DNA from: Acidimicrobiaceae bacterium
GTDB lineage: Bacteria; Actinomycetota; Acidimicrobiia; Acidimicrobiales; RAAP-2
Direction: 5' to 3'
DNA length: 48,535 nucleotides
Assembly: GCA_027306525.1 (NCBI GenBank)
Contig: DAHUZM010000122.1
Coordinates: forward strand, 1 to 48,535
Within the stretch, counting starts at the first letter, position 1; each line of letters starts with the position of its first letter. The notes beneath the pieces were generated by a model. The model had not been told where the DNA came from and did no database searches. It was given only the letters and a program-made list of their open reading frames with translations. Of this stretch, positions 26,057 through 35,014 are shown in pieces. The position numbers were made by a program, and so were the translations under genes.

Positions 26057-27088
26057 ATGCAGTCCACGATGCGAGCATGGGTGGTCGAACGACCCGGGCC
26101 CATCGACTCGGAGCCCCTGCGGCTCGTGGAGCGCCGCATCCCCGAACCGGGACGGGGTCAGGTGCTCCTACGGGTCGCCGTCTGTGGCGTGTGCCGGACC
26201 GACCTCCACCTGGCGGAGGGCGACCTGGCGCCACATCGTGCCCAGGCAATCCCGGGCCATGAGGTGGTGGGCTACGTCGCGCAGCTCGGCACCGGATCCA
26301 GCCTGTACCGAATCGGCGAACGGGTGGGTGCGGCATGGCTCGCCCGGACCTGCGGCTCGTGTCGTTTTTGCCGACGCGAGGAGGAGAATCTCTGCCTGGC
26401 GCCAACCTTCACCGGGTGGGACATCGACGGCGGCTTCGCCGAGTACATGGTCGCCGACGAGGCCTTCGTCTACCGCCTCCCGACGAGCTTCGATGACGAG
26501 GCCGCCGCACCGCTTCTTTGCGCTGGCATCATCGGATACCGCGCGCTGCGCCGGGCTGACCTGCCCGCCGCCGGACGACTCGGCATGTACGGATTCGGGG
26601 GTTCCGCCCACCTCACTGCGCAGATCGCCCTTGCGGAGGGTTCGAGCTTGCACGTCATCACCAGGTCCTCCGAGGACCAGACGCTCGCACGAGAGCTCGG
26701 CGCAACCTCGGTGGGCGGAAGTGCCGACCGCCCACCCGAACCCCTGGATGCCGCGATTCTCTTCGCCCCGGCAGGCACACTCGTCCCCTCGGCGCTCGAG
26801 GCGCTGGATCGTGGCGGCACACTGGCGATCGCCGGCATACATCTGACGGACATCCCCTCGCTCGAATACCAGAGGCATCTGTTCCAGGAGCGCACCCTGC
26901 GAAGCGTCACCGCGAACACTCGCCGGGACGGGCTCGAACTTCTCGAAATCGCCGAACGCATTCACATGCGCACATTCACGAGGCAATATCCGTTCGAGGA
27001 GGTTAACCGGGCGCTTTCTGACCTCGCGCACGACCGGTTCAGCGGCGCCGCCACAATCACGATCGGAGCGCGGGTCCACTCCTCCTGA
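26057..27088 (+). CDS. Zinc-dependent alcohol dehydrogenase
   Basis: 343 residues. Catalytic zinc site Cys46 (CGVCRTDLH), His68-Glu69 (GHEVVG) and a third Cys near 155 (LLCAGIIGY); structural zinc site Cys99, Cys102, Cys105, Cys113 (CGSCRFCRREEENLC). The nucleotide site GMYGFGGSAH lies near 196. It is a medium-chain dehydrogenase acting on alcohols or aldehydes with NAD(P). It sits 38 bp after the OsmC-like gene and is the last of the sulfur operon; glutathione or mycothiol adduct formation is a possible link but not shown. Confidence 0.9.
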   Translation: MQSTMRAWVVERPGPIDSEPLRLVERRIPEPGRGQVLLRVAVCGVCRTDLHLAEGDLAPHRAQAIPGHEVVGYVAQLGTGSSLYRIGERVGAAWLARTCGSCRFCRREEENLCLAPTFTGWDIDGGFAEYMVADEAFVYRLPTSFDDEAAAPLLCAGIIGYRALRRADLPAAGRLGMYGFGGSAHLTAQIALAEGSSLHVITRSSEDQTLARELGATSVGGSADRPPEPLDAAILFAPAGTLVPSALEALDRGGTLAIAGIHLTDIPSLEYQRHLFQERTLRSVTANTRRDGLELLEIAERIHMRTFTRQYPFEEVNRALSDLAHDRFSGAATITIGARVHSS

Positions 27089-27331
27089 TCGGCGTGAAAT
27101 CGGATCCCTGAGGGTCCTCGACGCCCTGCCGAGCGACTGGCACCGCACGACGAGTCAGCTGACAGGGACACTCGTGGCTCCCCAGAGCGCCTACTCGAGG
27201 TCGACGCACAGAGGGAGAAGATGCCTGCGCTGCGCTTCGGCACCTGCCACACTCCGCCACATCCTTGGGTCTCGATAGGGCAAAATCCGCCGACTGGCTG
27301 AATCGCACCGACACACGAAGGAGCATGCCGG

Positions 27332-28831
27332 ATGACGTTGCCCCCTAGCGATCGGCTCAGAGAGGACGAGCCCGCCTGGGGAAGGCCTGGAACTCTGCCG
27401 GAGGAGGCGCCCCCGCCCGAGAACGCGGCGAGCACCATCCTCGAGCCGGCCGACTCTCGGCACCGGACCGTCTCGATCAGGGACTGGCCGATGTGGGTCA
27501 TCGGCCTGACGCTGTTCATCGACGGCGTCGACCAGTACATCGTGCGCGGCGACAGCGATCAGCTCAAGCACGCCTTCCACGTCGGCGACACCGCCATTGC
27601 CGTCCTCTTCTCGGCGTTCATCTTGATCAACGGCATCGCAACGCTGCCCGCTGGCTATCTGGCAGACCGCTGGAACCGAACGAGGGCCATGGCGGTCACC
27701 ATCGTCCTTTGGTCACTTGTCAGCGCGCTGGGGGGCATCATCCCCACGTCGCTGTTCCTCCTCCTCGTGGTCGTCCGCGGCTCACTCGGGTTCGGCCAAG
27801 CGATCACCGATCCTTCGGGGTCGAGCGTCATCGCGGACTTCTACGGAACGGGCAAGCGCGGCAAGGCTTTTTCGATCCAACAATGCCTGAGCTATGTGGG
27901 CATGGGCGTTGGCCTTGTCATCGGTGGCGCCCTAGGCCCCCTGCTCGACGGCGGTGGTTGGCGCCTCGCGTTCCTCGTGTCGATCGTGCCTGGACTGCTC
28001 GTGGCCTACATGTGCTGGAGGTTGCCGGAGCCTTCTCGTGGGACGGCCGACCGTGCTCACGTCGCCAAGCGCAGTGGGATGGAGATTGCCGGGAAGACTG
28101 ATCCTCTCTTTCCCGGCGGAATGCGCCACTTCGTCTCCGACATGATTGACGGGCTCGTCCGCGACATGAAGGTGATCATGGATATCCCGACGTTGCGATT
28201 CGCGCTGATCGGCGTGTCGACGGTGGGGTTCGTGGTCACGGCGGTGACGACCTGGATGCCCAGTTTCTATGAGAACCAGCTCGGACTTTCCCAGGGGAAA
28301 GCGACGGCGCTGTTCGGTCTCCTACTCGTGTTCGGAGGCATCCCCGGCACAATCTGGGGTGGCTGGGTCGCTGACCGCTGGGTGCACCGCCTCCTCGGTG
28401 CCCGTGTCGTCATCCCAGCCGTCTGCATGATCGTAAGTGCGGGCATCTTCGTTCTCTCGTTCCTCCCAATGCCGAGCATGCCCATCTACATTCTCCAATT
28501 CATCGGAATCTTCGCTGCCACTGCGGCATTCCCCGCCTTGCGAGCTGGCTTGTCCGATGCCTCACCCGCGGAGGTGCGGGGAGCGGGCTTCGCCGCGTTC
28601 AACCTGGCCTCGATCGTCTTCGGCTCGGCGGCGGCCCCCTTGATCACCGCCGGGGTCGCCGGCCAGTTCTCGAACGACTACCGCGTCGCCTTTCTCGTCG
28701 TCATGCCCATTGCATTCATCGGCGCCGGGTGCCTGTTGCTTGCACGATCACACATCGAGCGAGACTCGACCAAGGTGCTCGAAGCCGTCGCCCTCGCAAT
28801 GGAGGCCAACAGGGTCCGCCACGAGGCTTGA
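27332..28831 (+). CDS. MFS transporter
   Basis: 499 residues with about twelve membrane helices. After a 50-residue soluble N-terminus come typical MFS motifs: AGYLADRWNRTRAMA between helices 2 and 3 and GGWVADRWVHRLLG in the second half. A central loop (residues 225-260) is long. This arrangement resembles the Spns-like/anion-cation symporter type of MFS proteins, but the substrate is unknown. The ATG at 27332 is preceded by AAGGAG (nine-base spacing). A 243-bp spacer separates it from the dehydrogenase; it may have its own promoter. Confidence 0.88.
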   Translation: MTLPPSDRLREDEPAWGRPGTLPEEAPPPENAASTILEPADSRHRTVSIRDWPMWVIGLTLFIDGVDQYIVRGDSDQLKHAFHVGDTAIAVLFSAFILINGIATLPAGYLADRWNRTRAMAVTIVLWSLVSALGGIIPTSLFLLLVVVRGSLGFGQAITDPSGSSVIADFYGTGKRGKAFSIQQCLSYVGMGVGLVIGGALGPLLDGGGWRLAFLVSIVPGLLVAYMCWRLPEPSRGTADRAHVAKRSGMEIAGKTDPLFPGGMRHFVSDMIDGLVRDMKVIMDIPTLRFALIGVSTVGFVVTAVTTWMPSFYENQLGLSQGKATALFGLLLVFGGIPGTIWGGWVADRWVHRLLGARVVIPAVCMIVSAGIFVLSFLPMPSMPIYILQFIGIFAATAAFPALRAGLSDASPAEVRGAGFAAFNLASIVFGSAAAPLITAGVAGQFSNDYRVAFLVVMPIAFIGAGCLLLARSHIERDSTKVLEAVALAMEANRVRHEA

Positions 28832-29125
28832 CCCGCTCATTGGATCTCGATGTCTGCTACCGACGATCACCGCCTGTCCGGTGCTCCGAGCGCACCGGGC
28901 TACCTGGACGCGCCGATCGCTGGTGCATGCGGCACCGCCCGGGGGGTGATGGCGGGTCCAAGTCCGGCCCGCATTTGGCCGCTCCGCGGACCCCTCCTCG
29001 TGAAGAGCTCCCCCCTCATCTGGCCACCTCCGTCGCGATCAAGGGCGACAACCCGCCAGCTCAGCAAGGTTTATCCAGCGCAAAGCCGGGTACCACGCGT
29101 AAAGACCGACGCAATGGAGGGACCG

Positions 29126-29260
29126 ATGGTTGGCAAGGACGATAGCGACGTGATGGGCGGAAGCGATCCACCTCCGGAGCCGGATCCAGAGGGCCTGAAC
29201 GAAGACGACCCGGCGAACCCCGGGGCGCTGGACCCAGACCAGTTTCAGCCAGAGGAGTAA
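29126..29260 (+). CDS. Small acidic protein of 44 residues
   Basis: Too short for standard calling but with GGAGGGA four bases before ATG 29126. The sequence is very acidic and proline-rich (PPPEPDPEGLNEDDP) with no cysteine or membrane segment. It is probably real because of the good ribosome binding site. Nothing is known about function. An out-of-phase hairpin at 29271-29298 could terminate it. The 294 bp before it (28832-29125) hold nothing recognisable. Confidence 0.4.
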   Translation: MVGKDDSDVMGGSDPPPEPDPEGLNEDDPANPGALDPDQFQPEE

Positions 29261-29270
29261 CACCGACCGA

Positions 29271-29298
29271 GGGCCGAGCTGTCCATCCGCTCGGGCCC
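29271..29298. terminator. Imperfect hairpin between convergent genes
   Basis: GGGCCGAGC (29271-29279) pairs with GCTCGGGCCC (29289-29298) with a one-base bulge and a nine-base loop. It lies between convergent genes and could stop transcription from either side. No U tract, so support is weak. Confidence 0.35.
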
Positions 29299-29363
29299 GT
29301 CAGCGATGATCGACTGCCGAACCATGCCAAGGTCCGCACGCCCGCGGTCGATCTCAGGGTTGT

Positions 29364-29819
29364 TCAGAGGTTCTTGCCTACTGGTGTCGCGAGGAGGACC
29401 GGGATCCGGCGTTCGGTTCGTGCCTGATATTCGGCGTAGGGAGGGTAGGCGGCAACCGCCCTTTGCCACCAAGCGTCCCGCTCACCCCCCTCGAGCTCGC
29501 GCACTGAGTAATCGGCGGGTTTGGGCCCATCTTGAATCTCCACGAGATCCGGATGTGCGCTCAGGTTCCGATACCACTCCGGATGTGTCGGGGCTCCGCC
29601 CTTCGATGCCACGATCGCGTACTGGCCGGCGTGCTCGACCCGCATGACGGGGAATTTCCGGAGCTTGCCACTCTTGTTGCCAACCGTGGTCACGATGACG
29701 ATCGGCAGGCCGGTGTCACGCAACGTGTTCGCGCGAGCGCCCCCGGACGCTTCAAATTCGGCCACCTGGTCGCGCACCCACTCCCAGGTGCTCGGCTCAT
29801 ATTCACCACTGAGCGGCAT
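29364..29819 (-). CDS. Nitroreductase/deazaflavin (F420)-dependent oxidoreductase
   Basis: 151 residues, full length for the Ddn-like family of split beta-barrel proteins. The signature [39 protein letters not shown], and [19 protein letters not shown] is clear. These bind F420H2 and reduce quinones or nitro compounds, often near the membrane. It follows the gene at 29827-30099 after a 7-bp gap, so the two form an operon. The substrate is unknown. Confidence 0.92.
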   Translation of the reverse strand: MPLSGEYEPSTWEWVRDQVAEFEASGGARANTLRDTGLPIVIVTTVGNKSGKLRKFPVMRVEHAGQYAIVASKGGAPTHPEWYRNLSAHPDLVEIQDGPKPADYSVRELEGGERDAWWQRAVAAYPPYAEYQARTERRIPVLLATPVGKNL

Positions 29820-29826
29820 CCGGCGC

Positions 29827-30099
29827 TTAGGCCTCCGAGGTGAGCGTCAGGTCGATCTGGCCGTTTTCGTGCTCGTGGTGCTCGAGAGCGCCAATGAGAC
29901 GCTCGATATCGGCCGAGTTCGTTGCCGGTGCTCGCCCAACCTTCTCGGCGTAGGTAGCGGCGCCGAGATCGCGCAACAGGCCATCGGCCTGCCGCTTGGC
30001 CTGCAGCGCATCGAGCTTTGCCTGTCCCTTTTGGGCTGCATCCTTGGCAGCCGCAGTGGCCTGGGCCGCGCCCTCTTTCACCTTGTCGAGAAATCCCAT
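29827..30099 (-). CDS. Small helical hypothetical protein
   Basis: 90 residues from ATG 30099, with GAGGAGG four bases before the start. The N-terminal half is Ala/Lys-rich helix ([20 protein letters not shown]), like small LEA-type or DUF proteins; the C-terminal half is acidic ([17 protein letters not shown]) and may form a coiled coil. Not otherwise recognised. It precedes the F420-type reductase in the same operon. Confidence 0.6.
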   Translation of the reverse strand: MGFLDKVKEGAAQATAAAKDAAQKGQAKLDALQAKRQADGLLRDLGAATYAEKVGRAPATNSADIERLIGALEHHEHENGQIDLTLTSEA

Positions 30100-30187
30100 C
30101 GGGCCTCCTCGATACTGGGCCCGCCGTCGCGAGCCTCCATCCAAGACCCCATCATCGCACGTCAAGGCGCCCAGGGTCTCTCGAATC

Positions 30188-33163
30188 TCAGGGCCCGATC
30201 GTCGGCGACCTCTTCGAGAGCGCGGCGGTGGACCCAGTCTTGACCTTGTGCTTCGGCGCCGCCTTCGGGAGCGTCGTCGTCGTGGTGGTCGTCGAGCTCG
30301 TCGACGGGCTCGCACCGGCCGCGGTCAGTAACGACTTCGCCTGCGCGAGGACCTGTTGCATCGAGGAGATGTCGCTCTGGTACTGGGCGAGCGACCCGCT
30401 CTTCAGCGCAGCCTGTGCATTGTCGTAATAGGTCTGGGCCTGGTCAAGCAGGGCGCTGACCTGTTGAGCCGCTGCGGCGGCCAGGCTCGATGGCGAGGTC
30501 GTGGTCCCCCCTGTGCCCGAGTTGACCGGCGCGTTGAGCAGATTGGACAGGGCCTCTCCCACCGTCGGCGCCATCTGGACGTCGTTGCCAAGCACTGCGA
30601 TGACGTCTTGAAGCTGTGGAGCGGGGTTGCCGGTCGCCTCAAGATACAAGGGCCGAATGTAGATGATCGCGTTGGCGACCGGGACCATGAGGGTGTTCCC
30701 GAGCAGCACACTCGAACCATGTTGGTCAAGCAAGGTGATCTTCGAGGAGACATTCTGGTCCTGCTGGATCTCGGTGTCGGCAAGCGCCGGACCGACGTCC
30801 TGGGCTCCGTTCGTCTCGTAGACATGAAGTCGCCCGCCGCCGCTGTCGCTATAGGTTCCAATCACGAAGGCGGCGAGGTTCTGGCTGGCCGCTCCGTTGT
30901 TGAACGGGACATAGGCATCGGAGATCGTGAAGGTCTGTTTCGTGGTTCCAGGAAGAGACATCACCTGGTAGATGGGCGCTTGGGGTGCAATCGTGCCGCT
31001 GATTGCCTGGCCCTGTGGGTTGGTGGTCAGGGTCACCGACAACGCTTGGGACGGAGGACCGGCTCCGGCTGTCGGCGAGAGCGTCCATGCCCCGTTCGCG
31101 TTGTAGAAGTTCTGCGGAGACGACAGGTGGTAACGGCCGTAGAGCGCCGCTTGGATCGAGAACATGTCCTCCGGATAGCGAAGATGCTGTTGGAGCGTCC
31201 TGGGCATGGAGGCTCCCGGAACGAACATGCCGGGGAATGCCGCCTCATAGGTCCGCAGGATCGGATCGTTGTCCATGGCGTAGAACTTCATCTGGCCGGA
31301 ATACGCGTTGACGACCAGCTTCACGGAGTTGCGCACGTAGTTGTAGCTGCCCGGCAGGCCGCTCCCCTGAGGCACGAGCGCAGTCGAGGCATTTTGCGAA
31401 TACGGGAAGTTCGCGCTCGTCGTGTAGCCGTCGAGCACCCAGTAGATCTGCCCCTTCGCCAACACTGCATAAGGATCCGAATCCCAGGAGAGGAACGGAG
31501 CCGCCTTCTCTGCCATCTTCTGGATGTCACGCACAAACATGATCCGCGAGTTCTGGGTGATCTGTCCCGAGATCAAGAGGTTGAAGTCGCCGAAGCGCAG
31601 GGAAAAGGCGGCCCGTCGAAGGAATGAGGAGAGTTGCACCCCGCCGTTGCCCCTGTAATGCGGCTGAGCGCCGCCGATCTCATCTTCCTTCGTGTTTGCG
31701 ATGACGTAGCCGGGCTCGTTCATCCCGAAATAGACATCCGGCTGCGTAACGATGGGAAGTCCATTCGATGAGACTGGGGGGACGTCACGCACCCGGAAGA
31801 AGGGATAGCCACTCGAGTTCGCAGCGTTGGCCTGTGCGATCACGATGCCCTCACCGTGGGTGTACTGCAGGTGCGTATTGACCCAAGTCGGCGACTGGAT
31901 GCCTGACTCGTTGACCTGCCGTACCCCGACAAGCACCGGCTGAAGGGTGCCGTTGATCTTGTATCGGTCGACGCCGAGCGCCTGGAAGGAGTAGTAGCCA
32001 TGCTGATACTGCAACTTATTGAAGGTGGGAAGCGAGATCTGGGGGTTCGGGTCCCAGAGACGGATGTTGTTCAGCGTCCCCATGTTCTGCAGGATCTGCA
32101 ACGAGTTCAGCGTCGTAGTGGCAGGGAACTTCGACACGCTGATGTCCTTTAGATCGTACGCGTATCGAGTTGCCGCGATGTTCCGCGAGATGTACGGCGC
32201 CTCCTTCTGGTTCTGCGATGGGTTGACGATCGCCTGCGCGATGGCTGGGTAGATGACCCCGATGACCAGGGCGACGAATGCCCACAGGCCCACGGCGAGG
32301 ATCGGGAGTGTCCACCCCTGGCGCCGGATGTTCCAGACGAGGACCGCCGCCGCCGCGAGCGAGATCCAGAACAAGAGATTGAACGCCGGAATCCGAGCGT
32401 GCACGTCCGTGTACCCAGCGCCCTCGACGAAGGCGTTCGTGGACGTGACGAGCTGGTACTTGGCGAGCAGGTAGCCGGCAGCTTTGGCCAGAGCGATGAG
32501 GGCGAGCAGGACCGAGAGATGCGCCTTCACCACGGGCCGAACCCGGGGTTTCGTGCGCTGCGTCCGGATCCCACCGTTCAGGTAATGGAAGACGGCCGTG
32601 AACACGAGTACCACGATCAGCGAGACGATGAGCCAGTTCACGAGGAACTCGAGAAACGGCAGCTTGAAGACGTAGAAGGCGGCGTTCTTCCCAAATTGGG
32701 GGTCGGTCCACGAGAAATTGACCCCGTGGGTGAAGAGCAGCCAGTTCTGCCACTCGCCAATCGTCCCGGCCGCCGCGATGAGCGCCACGACTACCGACAG
32801 GCCGGCGTAGATCCGGTGGGCGTAGGGCCGGACCACCCGCTGATACCGCCGCACGAGCTCGTCCTCGGGGTCCGAGGGGTCCACCGCACCGCTGATTCGA
32901 TCGCAGACGATGAGGTTCACCCAGAGCAAGACGAAGAAGAGTCCACCAAAGGAGGCGAAGAGCCCAACCTTGACGGCCACGAGGGTGTCCCACACCGACG
33001 TGAGGTTGACCGAGGTGAACCAAAGCCGGTCCGTATAGAAGGTCGCCAGCGAACGCAGTGACGCCAGGATGATGACCAGGACGATCGCGGCTCCAAGCAG
33101 CCACCAACGACCCCGGTGCCGCGTCCGCGGGGCGCGCGGCGCCACATCTTGTGGGGAGCGCAC
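30188..33163 (-). CDS. UPF0182 family membrane protein
   Basis: 991 residues, the usual size of this actinobacterial family. About seven membrane helices occupy the first 330 residues, starting with a basic N-terminus and FYTDRLWFTSVNLTSVWDTL, a conserved early segment. The long extracellular domain (about 330-870) contains RDVPP, YFGMNEPGYVIANTKEDEIG and other conserved segments. The tail is Ser/Thr-rich and low-complexity. Function is not established. GTG 33163 follows TAGGCT by six bases, so the message is probably leaderless. It is the first gene of the cell-envelope group. Confidence 0.9.
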   Translation of the reverse strand: MRSPQDVAPRAPRTRHRGRWWLLGAAIVLVIILASLRSLATFYTDRLWFTSVNLTSVWDTLVAVKVGLFASFGGLFFVLLWVNLIVCDRISGAVDPSDPEDELVRRYQRVVRPYAHRIYAGLSVVVALIAAAGTIGEWQNWLLFTHGVNFSWTDPQFGKNAAFYVFKLPFLEFLVNWLIVSLIVVLVFTAVFHYLNGGIRTQRTKPRVRPVVKAHLSVLLALIALAKAAGYLLAKYQLVTSTNAFVEGAGYTDVHARIPAFNLLFWISLAAAAVLVWNIRRQGWTLPILAVGLWAFVALVIGVIYPAIAQAIVNPSQNQKEAPYISRNIAATRYAYDLKDISVSKFPATTTLNSLQILQNMGTLNNIRLWDPNPQISLPTFNKLQYQHGYYSFQALGVDRYKINGTLQPVLVGVRQVNESGIQSPTWVNTHLQYTHGEGIVIAQANAANSSGYPFFRVRDVPPVSSNGLPIVTQPDVYFGMNEPGYVIANTKEDEIGGAQPHYRGNGGVQLSSFLRRAAFSLRFGDFNLLISGQITQNSRIMFVRDIQKMAEKAAPFLSWDSDPYAVLAKGQIYWVLDGYTTSANFPYSQNASTALVPQGSGLPGSYNYVRNSVKLVVNAYSGQMKFYAMDNDPILRTYEAAFPGMFVPGASMPRTLQQHLRYPEDMFSIQAALYGRYHLSSPQNFYNANGAWTLSPTAGAGPPSQALSVTLTTNPQGQAISGTIAPQAPIYQVMSLPGTTKQTFTISDAYVPFNNGAASQNLAAFVIGTYSDSGGGRLHVYETNGAQDVGPALADTEIQQDQNVSSKITLLDQHGSSVLLGNTLMVPVANAIIYIRPLYLEATGNPAPQLQDVIAVLGNDVQMAPTVGEALSNLLNAPVNSGTGGTTTSPSSLAAAAAQQVSALLDQAQTYYDNAQAALKSGSLAQYQSDISSMQQVLAQAKSLLTAAGASPSTSSTTTTTTTLPKAAPKHKVKTGSTAALSKRSPTIGP

Positions 33164-33169
33164 GCTTGG

Positions 33170-33175
33170 AGCCTA
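33170..33175 (-). promoter_or_regulatory. -10 box TAGGCT of a leaderless promoter
   Basis: TAGGCT on the minus strand with six bases to the GTG start at 33163. The same hexamer and spacing recur at 34936-34941 and 47519-47524. Confidence 0.55.
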
Positions 33176-33189
33176 GGTCCGGGTCAGGG

Positions 33190-34929
33190 TCAACTCGGGG
33201 TCGGGACGACCAGACAGCGACATCCGGCGTGCGCCGGCGGGTGCATGTGACCGGTCGGGAATCGCTCGCCCTCGCCGACCCCGTCAGCAAGGGCGTTGTC
33301 GTCGCAGTCCGCACAGCCGTCGTCGTTGCCGGCGGTTACCCAGCGCAATGTGGTCTTGCCGCTCGCTGCGCGGACCCCGCCCGAGAAGGCACCGATGACG
33401 TGATCGGCCACGAGCCGCTCGATGCGTTCGCCTCTCCATTCACGGTAGGCGGCGCTCACCAGCTCGGCAGCCTCCTCCTCGCTCGGACCGGGACCCTCGG
33501 CGTCCTCCTCGAGCAGGCGCCGCCGCAACAACGTGACGACCGTGTCGGCCAGCTCCGACGCGCCACTACCCACTGCCGACCGGTTGATCTCCTCGGCGTC
33601 GAGAGCGGCCGCCTCCTCGGCGCCGAGGTGGTTTCGCGCAAACGTCACCCCGGCGTCGAAGGCATCACCGAGGAAGTCAACGGAGGCCTCCACGAGCCCA
33701 CGTCGTTGGTCTTCCTCGGAGGCGAGCAGCTCCTGACGGTATTGGCCGGTGTCGGCGCGAAGGCGATGGAGCAGGAGGTTCTGATCGTCCTGCATGGCCC
33801 GCTTCAGGCGCCTCGCCATCCTGGCGATGATCGCGTCAAGCATGTCGTCGCGCTCGGCGACCAGGCGCTCAGCCTCGGTCGCCTCACTCGTTGTTTCGCT
33901 CGGCTGCTCTCGCTCGGGCTGGAGGGTCTCGGTGGCGACCGCGGGCTCGGATGCCACGACCTCACCGAGCACCGCTTCTTCGGGCTCCGACACGCGCCCC
34001 TCGCGAATGCGTGCAAAGAGCTCCTCGACCTTTGAGTCGTCGCTCGACGATGCGCGTTCGTGCTCTTGGGTCGGTTCGGCACCGTTCGCGCTCGCCGTCT
34101 CAAGCTCGACCACCTGCTCGACTTCCGTGGCGACCGCCTCAATCTCGACGGGCTCGAGTCCTTCGACCTCTTGGGCCTCAACCTCGGCGACGCGCTCGGC
34201 CACCGCAGCAGCAGCGGCGCGCGCATCGTCGTCTGCCCGAGCGAGCCCTGAGACGATGTCATCGACGGTGCCGCGAACGCCGAGGACCGTGCGTGCGAGT
34301 TGATCCCGAGCTGCTCGTAGCTGCTCGATCTGGATGAGCAGCACCCGGCGACGCTGGGCCGTCTCTGTCAGCATGCGACGGCGCGTCTCTTGTGCTTGTT
34401 CGATCATGAGGCGGCCACGCTCACGAGCACGATCCACCAATGCATTGCCGTCGGAGCGCGCCCGGTCCAAGATCGCGGCGACGTCGGCCTGGGCTTCCTC
34501 GCGCACCGATCCGGCGGCGAGTTCGGCCTGCGCGATCCGCTCGGCTGCTGCGGCCTCGGCCGACACCTGCAGGTCGGTCGCCTGCTGCTGCGCGTCGCGG
34601 GTGACTGCGGCTGCCGTCTCCTCCGCCGCGTTGACGAGCCGAGCAGCCTCTTGGTGCGCGTTGCGCAACACTTCGGCGCTCTTCTGCCCGAGAGCGGACG
34701 TCAGACGCGAATCATCGATCTTGGGGTTCGCGGCACGTTCCTCGGCGTCGGCCAAGCGCGCGAGCAGTTCCTCCTCACGCGCCTCCCAAGCCGATAGCTC
34801 GGCCGCGATCTGGTCGAGATACGCCCCGACCTCGTCTGGGTCGAATCCCCGTCGGTTCCGGTTGAACGAACGCCTCGAGACCTCGTCGGATCGGATGCGT
34901 GACGATGAGCCCAGGGGGGCGTCCGGCAT
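33190..34929 (-). CDS. DivIVA-like coiled-coil protein with C-terminal MuF-like Cys/His module
   Basis: 579 residues. The N-terminus (SRRSFNRNRRGFDPDEVGAY) is the DivIVA/Wag31 membrane-curvature signature, then an Ala/Glu/Gln-rich coiled coil to about 230, an acidic linker, and a helical part to about 520. The end is distinct: CADC (539-542) and GHMHPPAHAGCRC (560-572), a CxxC...HP...CRC pattern like the C-terminus of phage Mu F/SPP1 gp7 head proteins, probably a zinc-binding or cross-linking site. It is next to UPF0182 and YlbL-type genes, so a role in polar growth or cell division is likely. Leaderless promoter TAGGCT six bases before ATG. Confidence 0.8.
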   Translation of the reverse strand: MPDAPLGSSSRIRSDEVSRRSFNRNRRGFDPDEVGAYLDQIAAELSAWEAREEELLARLADAEERAANPKIDDSRLTSALGQKSAEVLRNAHQEAARLVNAAEETAAAVTRDAQQQATDLQVSAEAAAAERIAQAELAAGSVREEAQADVAAILDRARSDGNALVDRARERGRLMIEQAQETRRRMLTETAQRRRVLLIQIEQLRAARDQLARTVLGVRGTVDDIVSGLARADDDARAAAAAVAERVAEVEAQEVEGLEPVEIEAVATEVEQVVELETASANGAEPTQEHERASSSDDSKVEELFARIREGRVSEPEEAVLGEVVASEPAVATETLQPEREQPSETTSEATEAERLVAERDDMLDAIIARMARRLKRAMQDDQNLLLHRLRADTGQYRQELLASEEDQRRGLVEASVDFLGDAFDAGVTFARNHLGAEEAAALDAEEINRSAVGSGASELADTVVTLLRRRLLEEDAEGPGPSEEEAAELVSAAYREWRGERIERLVADHVIGAFSGGVRAASGKTTLRWVTAGNDDGCADCDDNALADGVGEGERFPTGHMHPPAHAGCRCLVVPTPS

Positions 34930-34935
34930 GGCGCA

Positions 34936-34941
34936 AGCCTA
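34936..34941 (-). promoter_or_regulatory. -10 box TAGGCT of a leaderless promoter
   Basis: TAGGCT on the minus strand, six bases before the ATG at 34929. Identical hexamer and spacing to 33170-33175 and 47519-47524. Confidence 0.55.
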
Positions 34942-35014
34942 CGACCTGGGCACGGGCCAGGTGGAAGACCCCCTCCTGGAGGTCCTGCCCCAAAGCCACG
35001 TCCCAAACCCGAGA

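Noticed and set aside
30356-31627. A 423-residue plus-strand frame inside UPF0182
   Set aside because: Antisense to a conserved 991-residue membrane protein; no motif, no SD.
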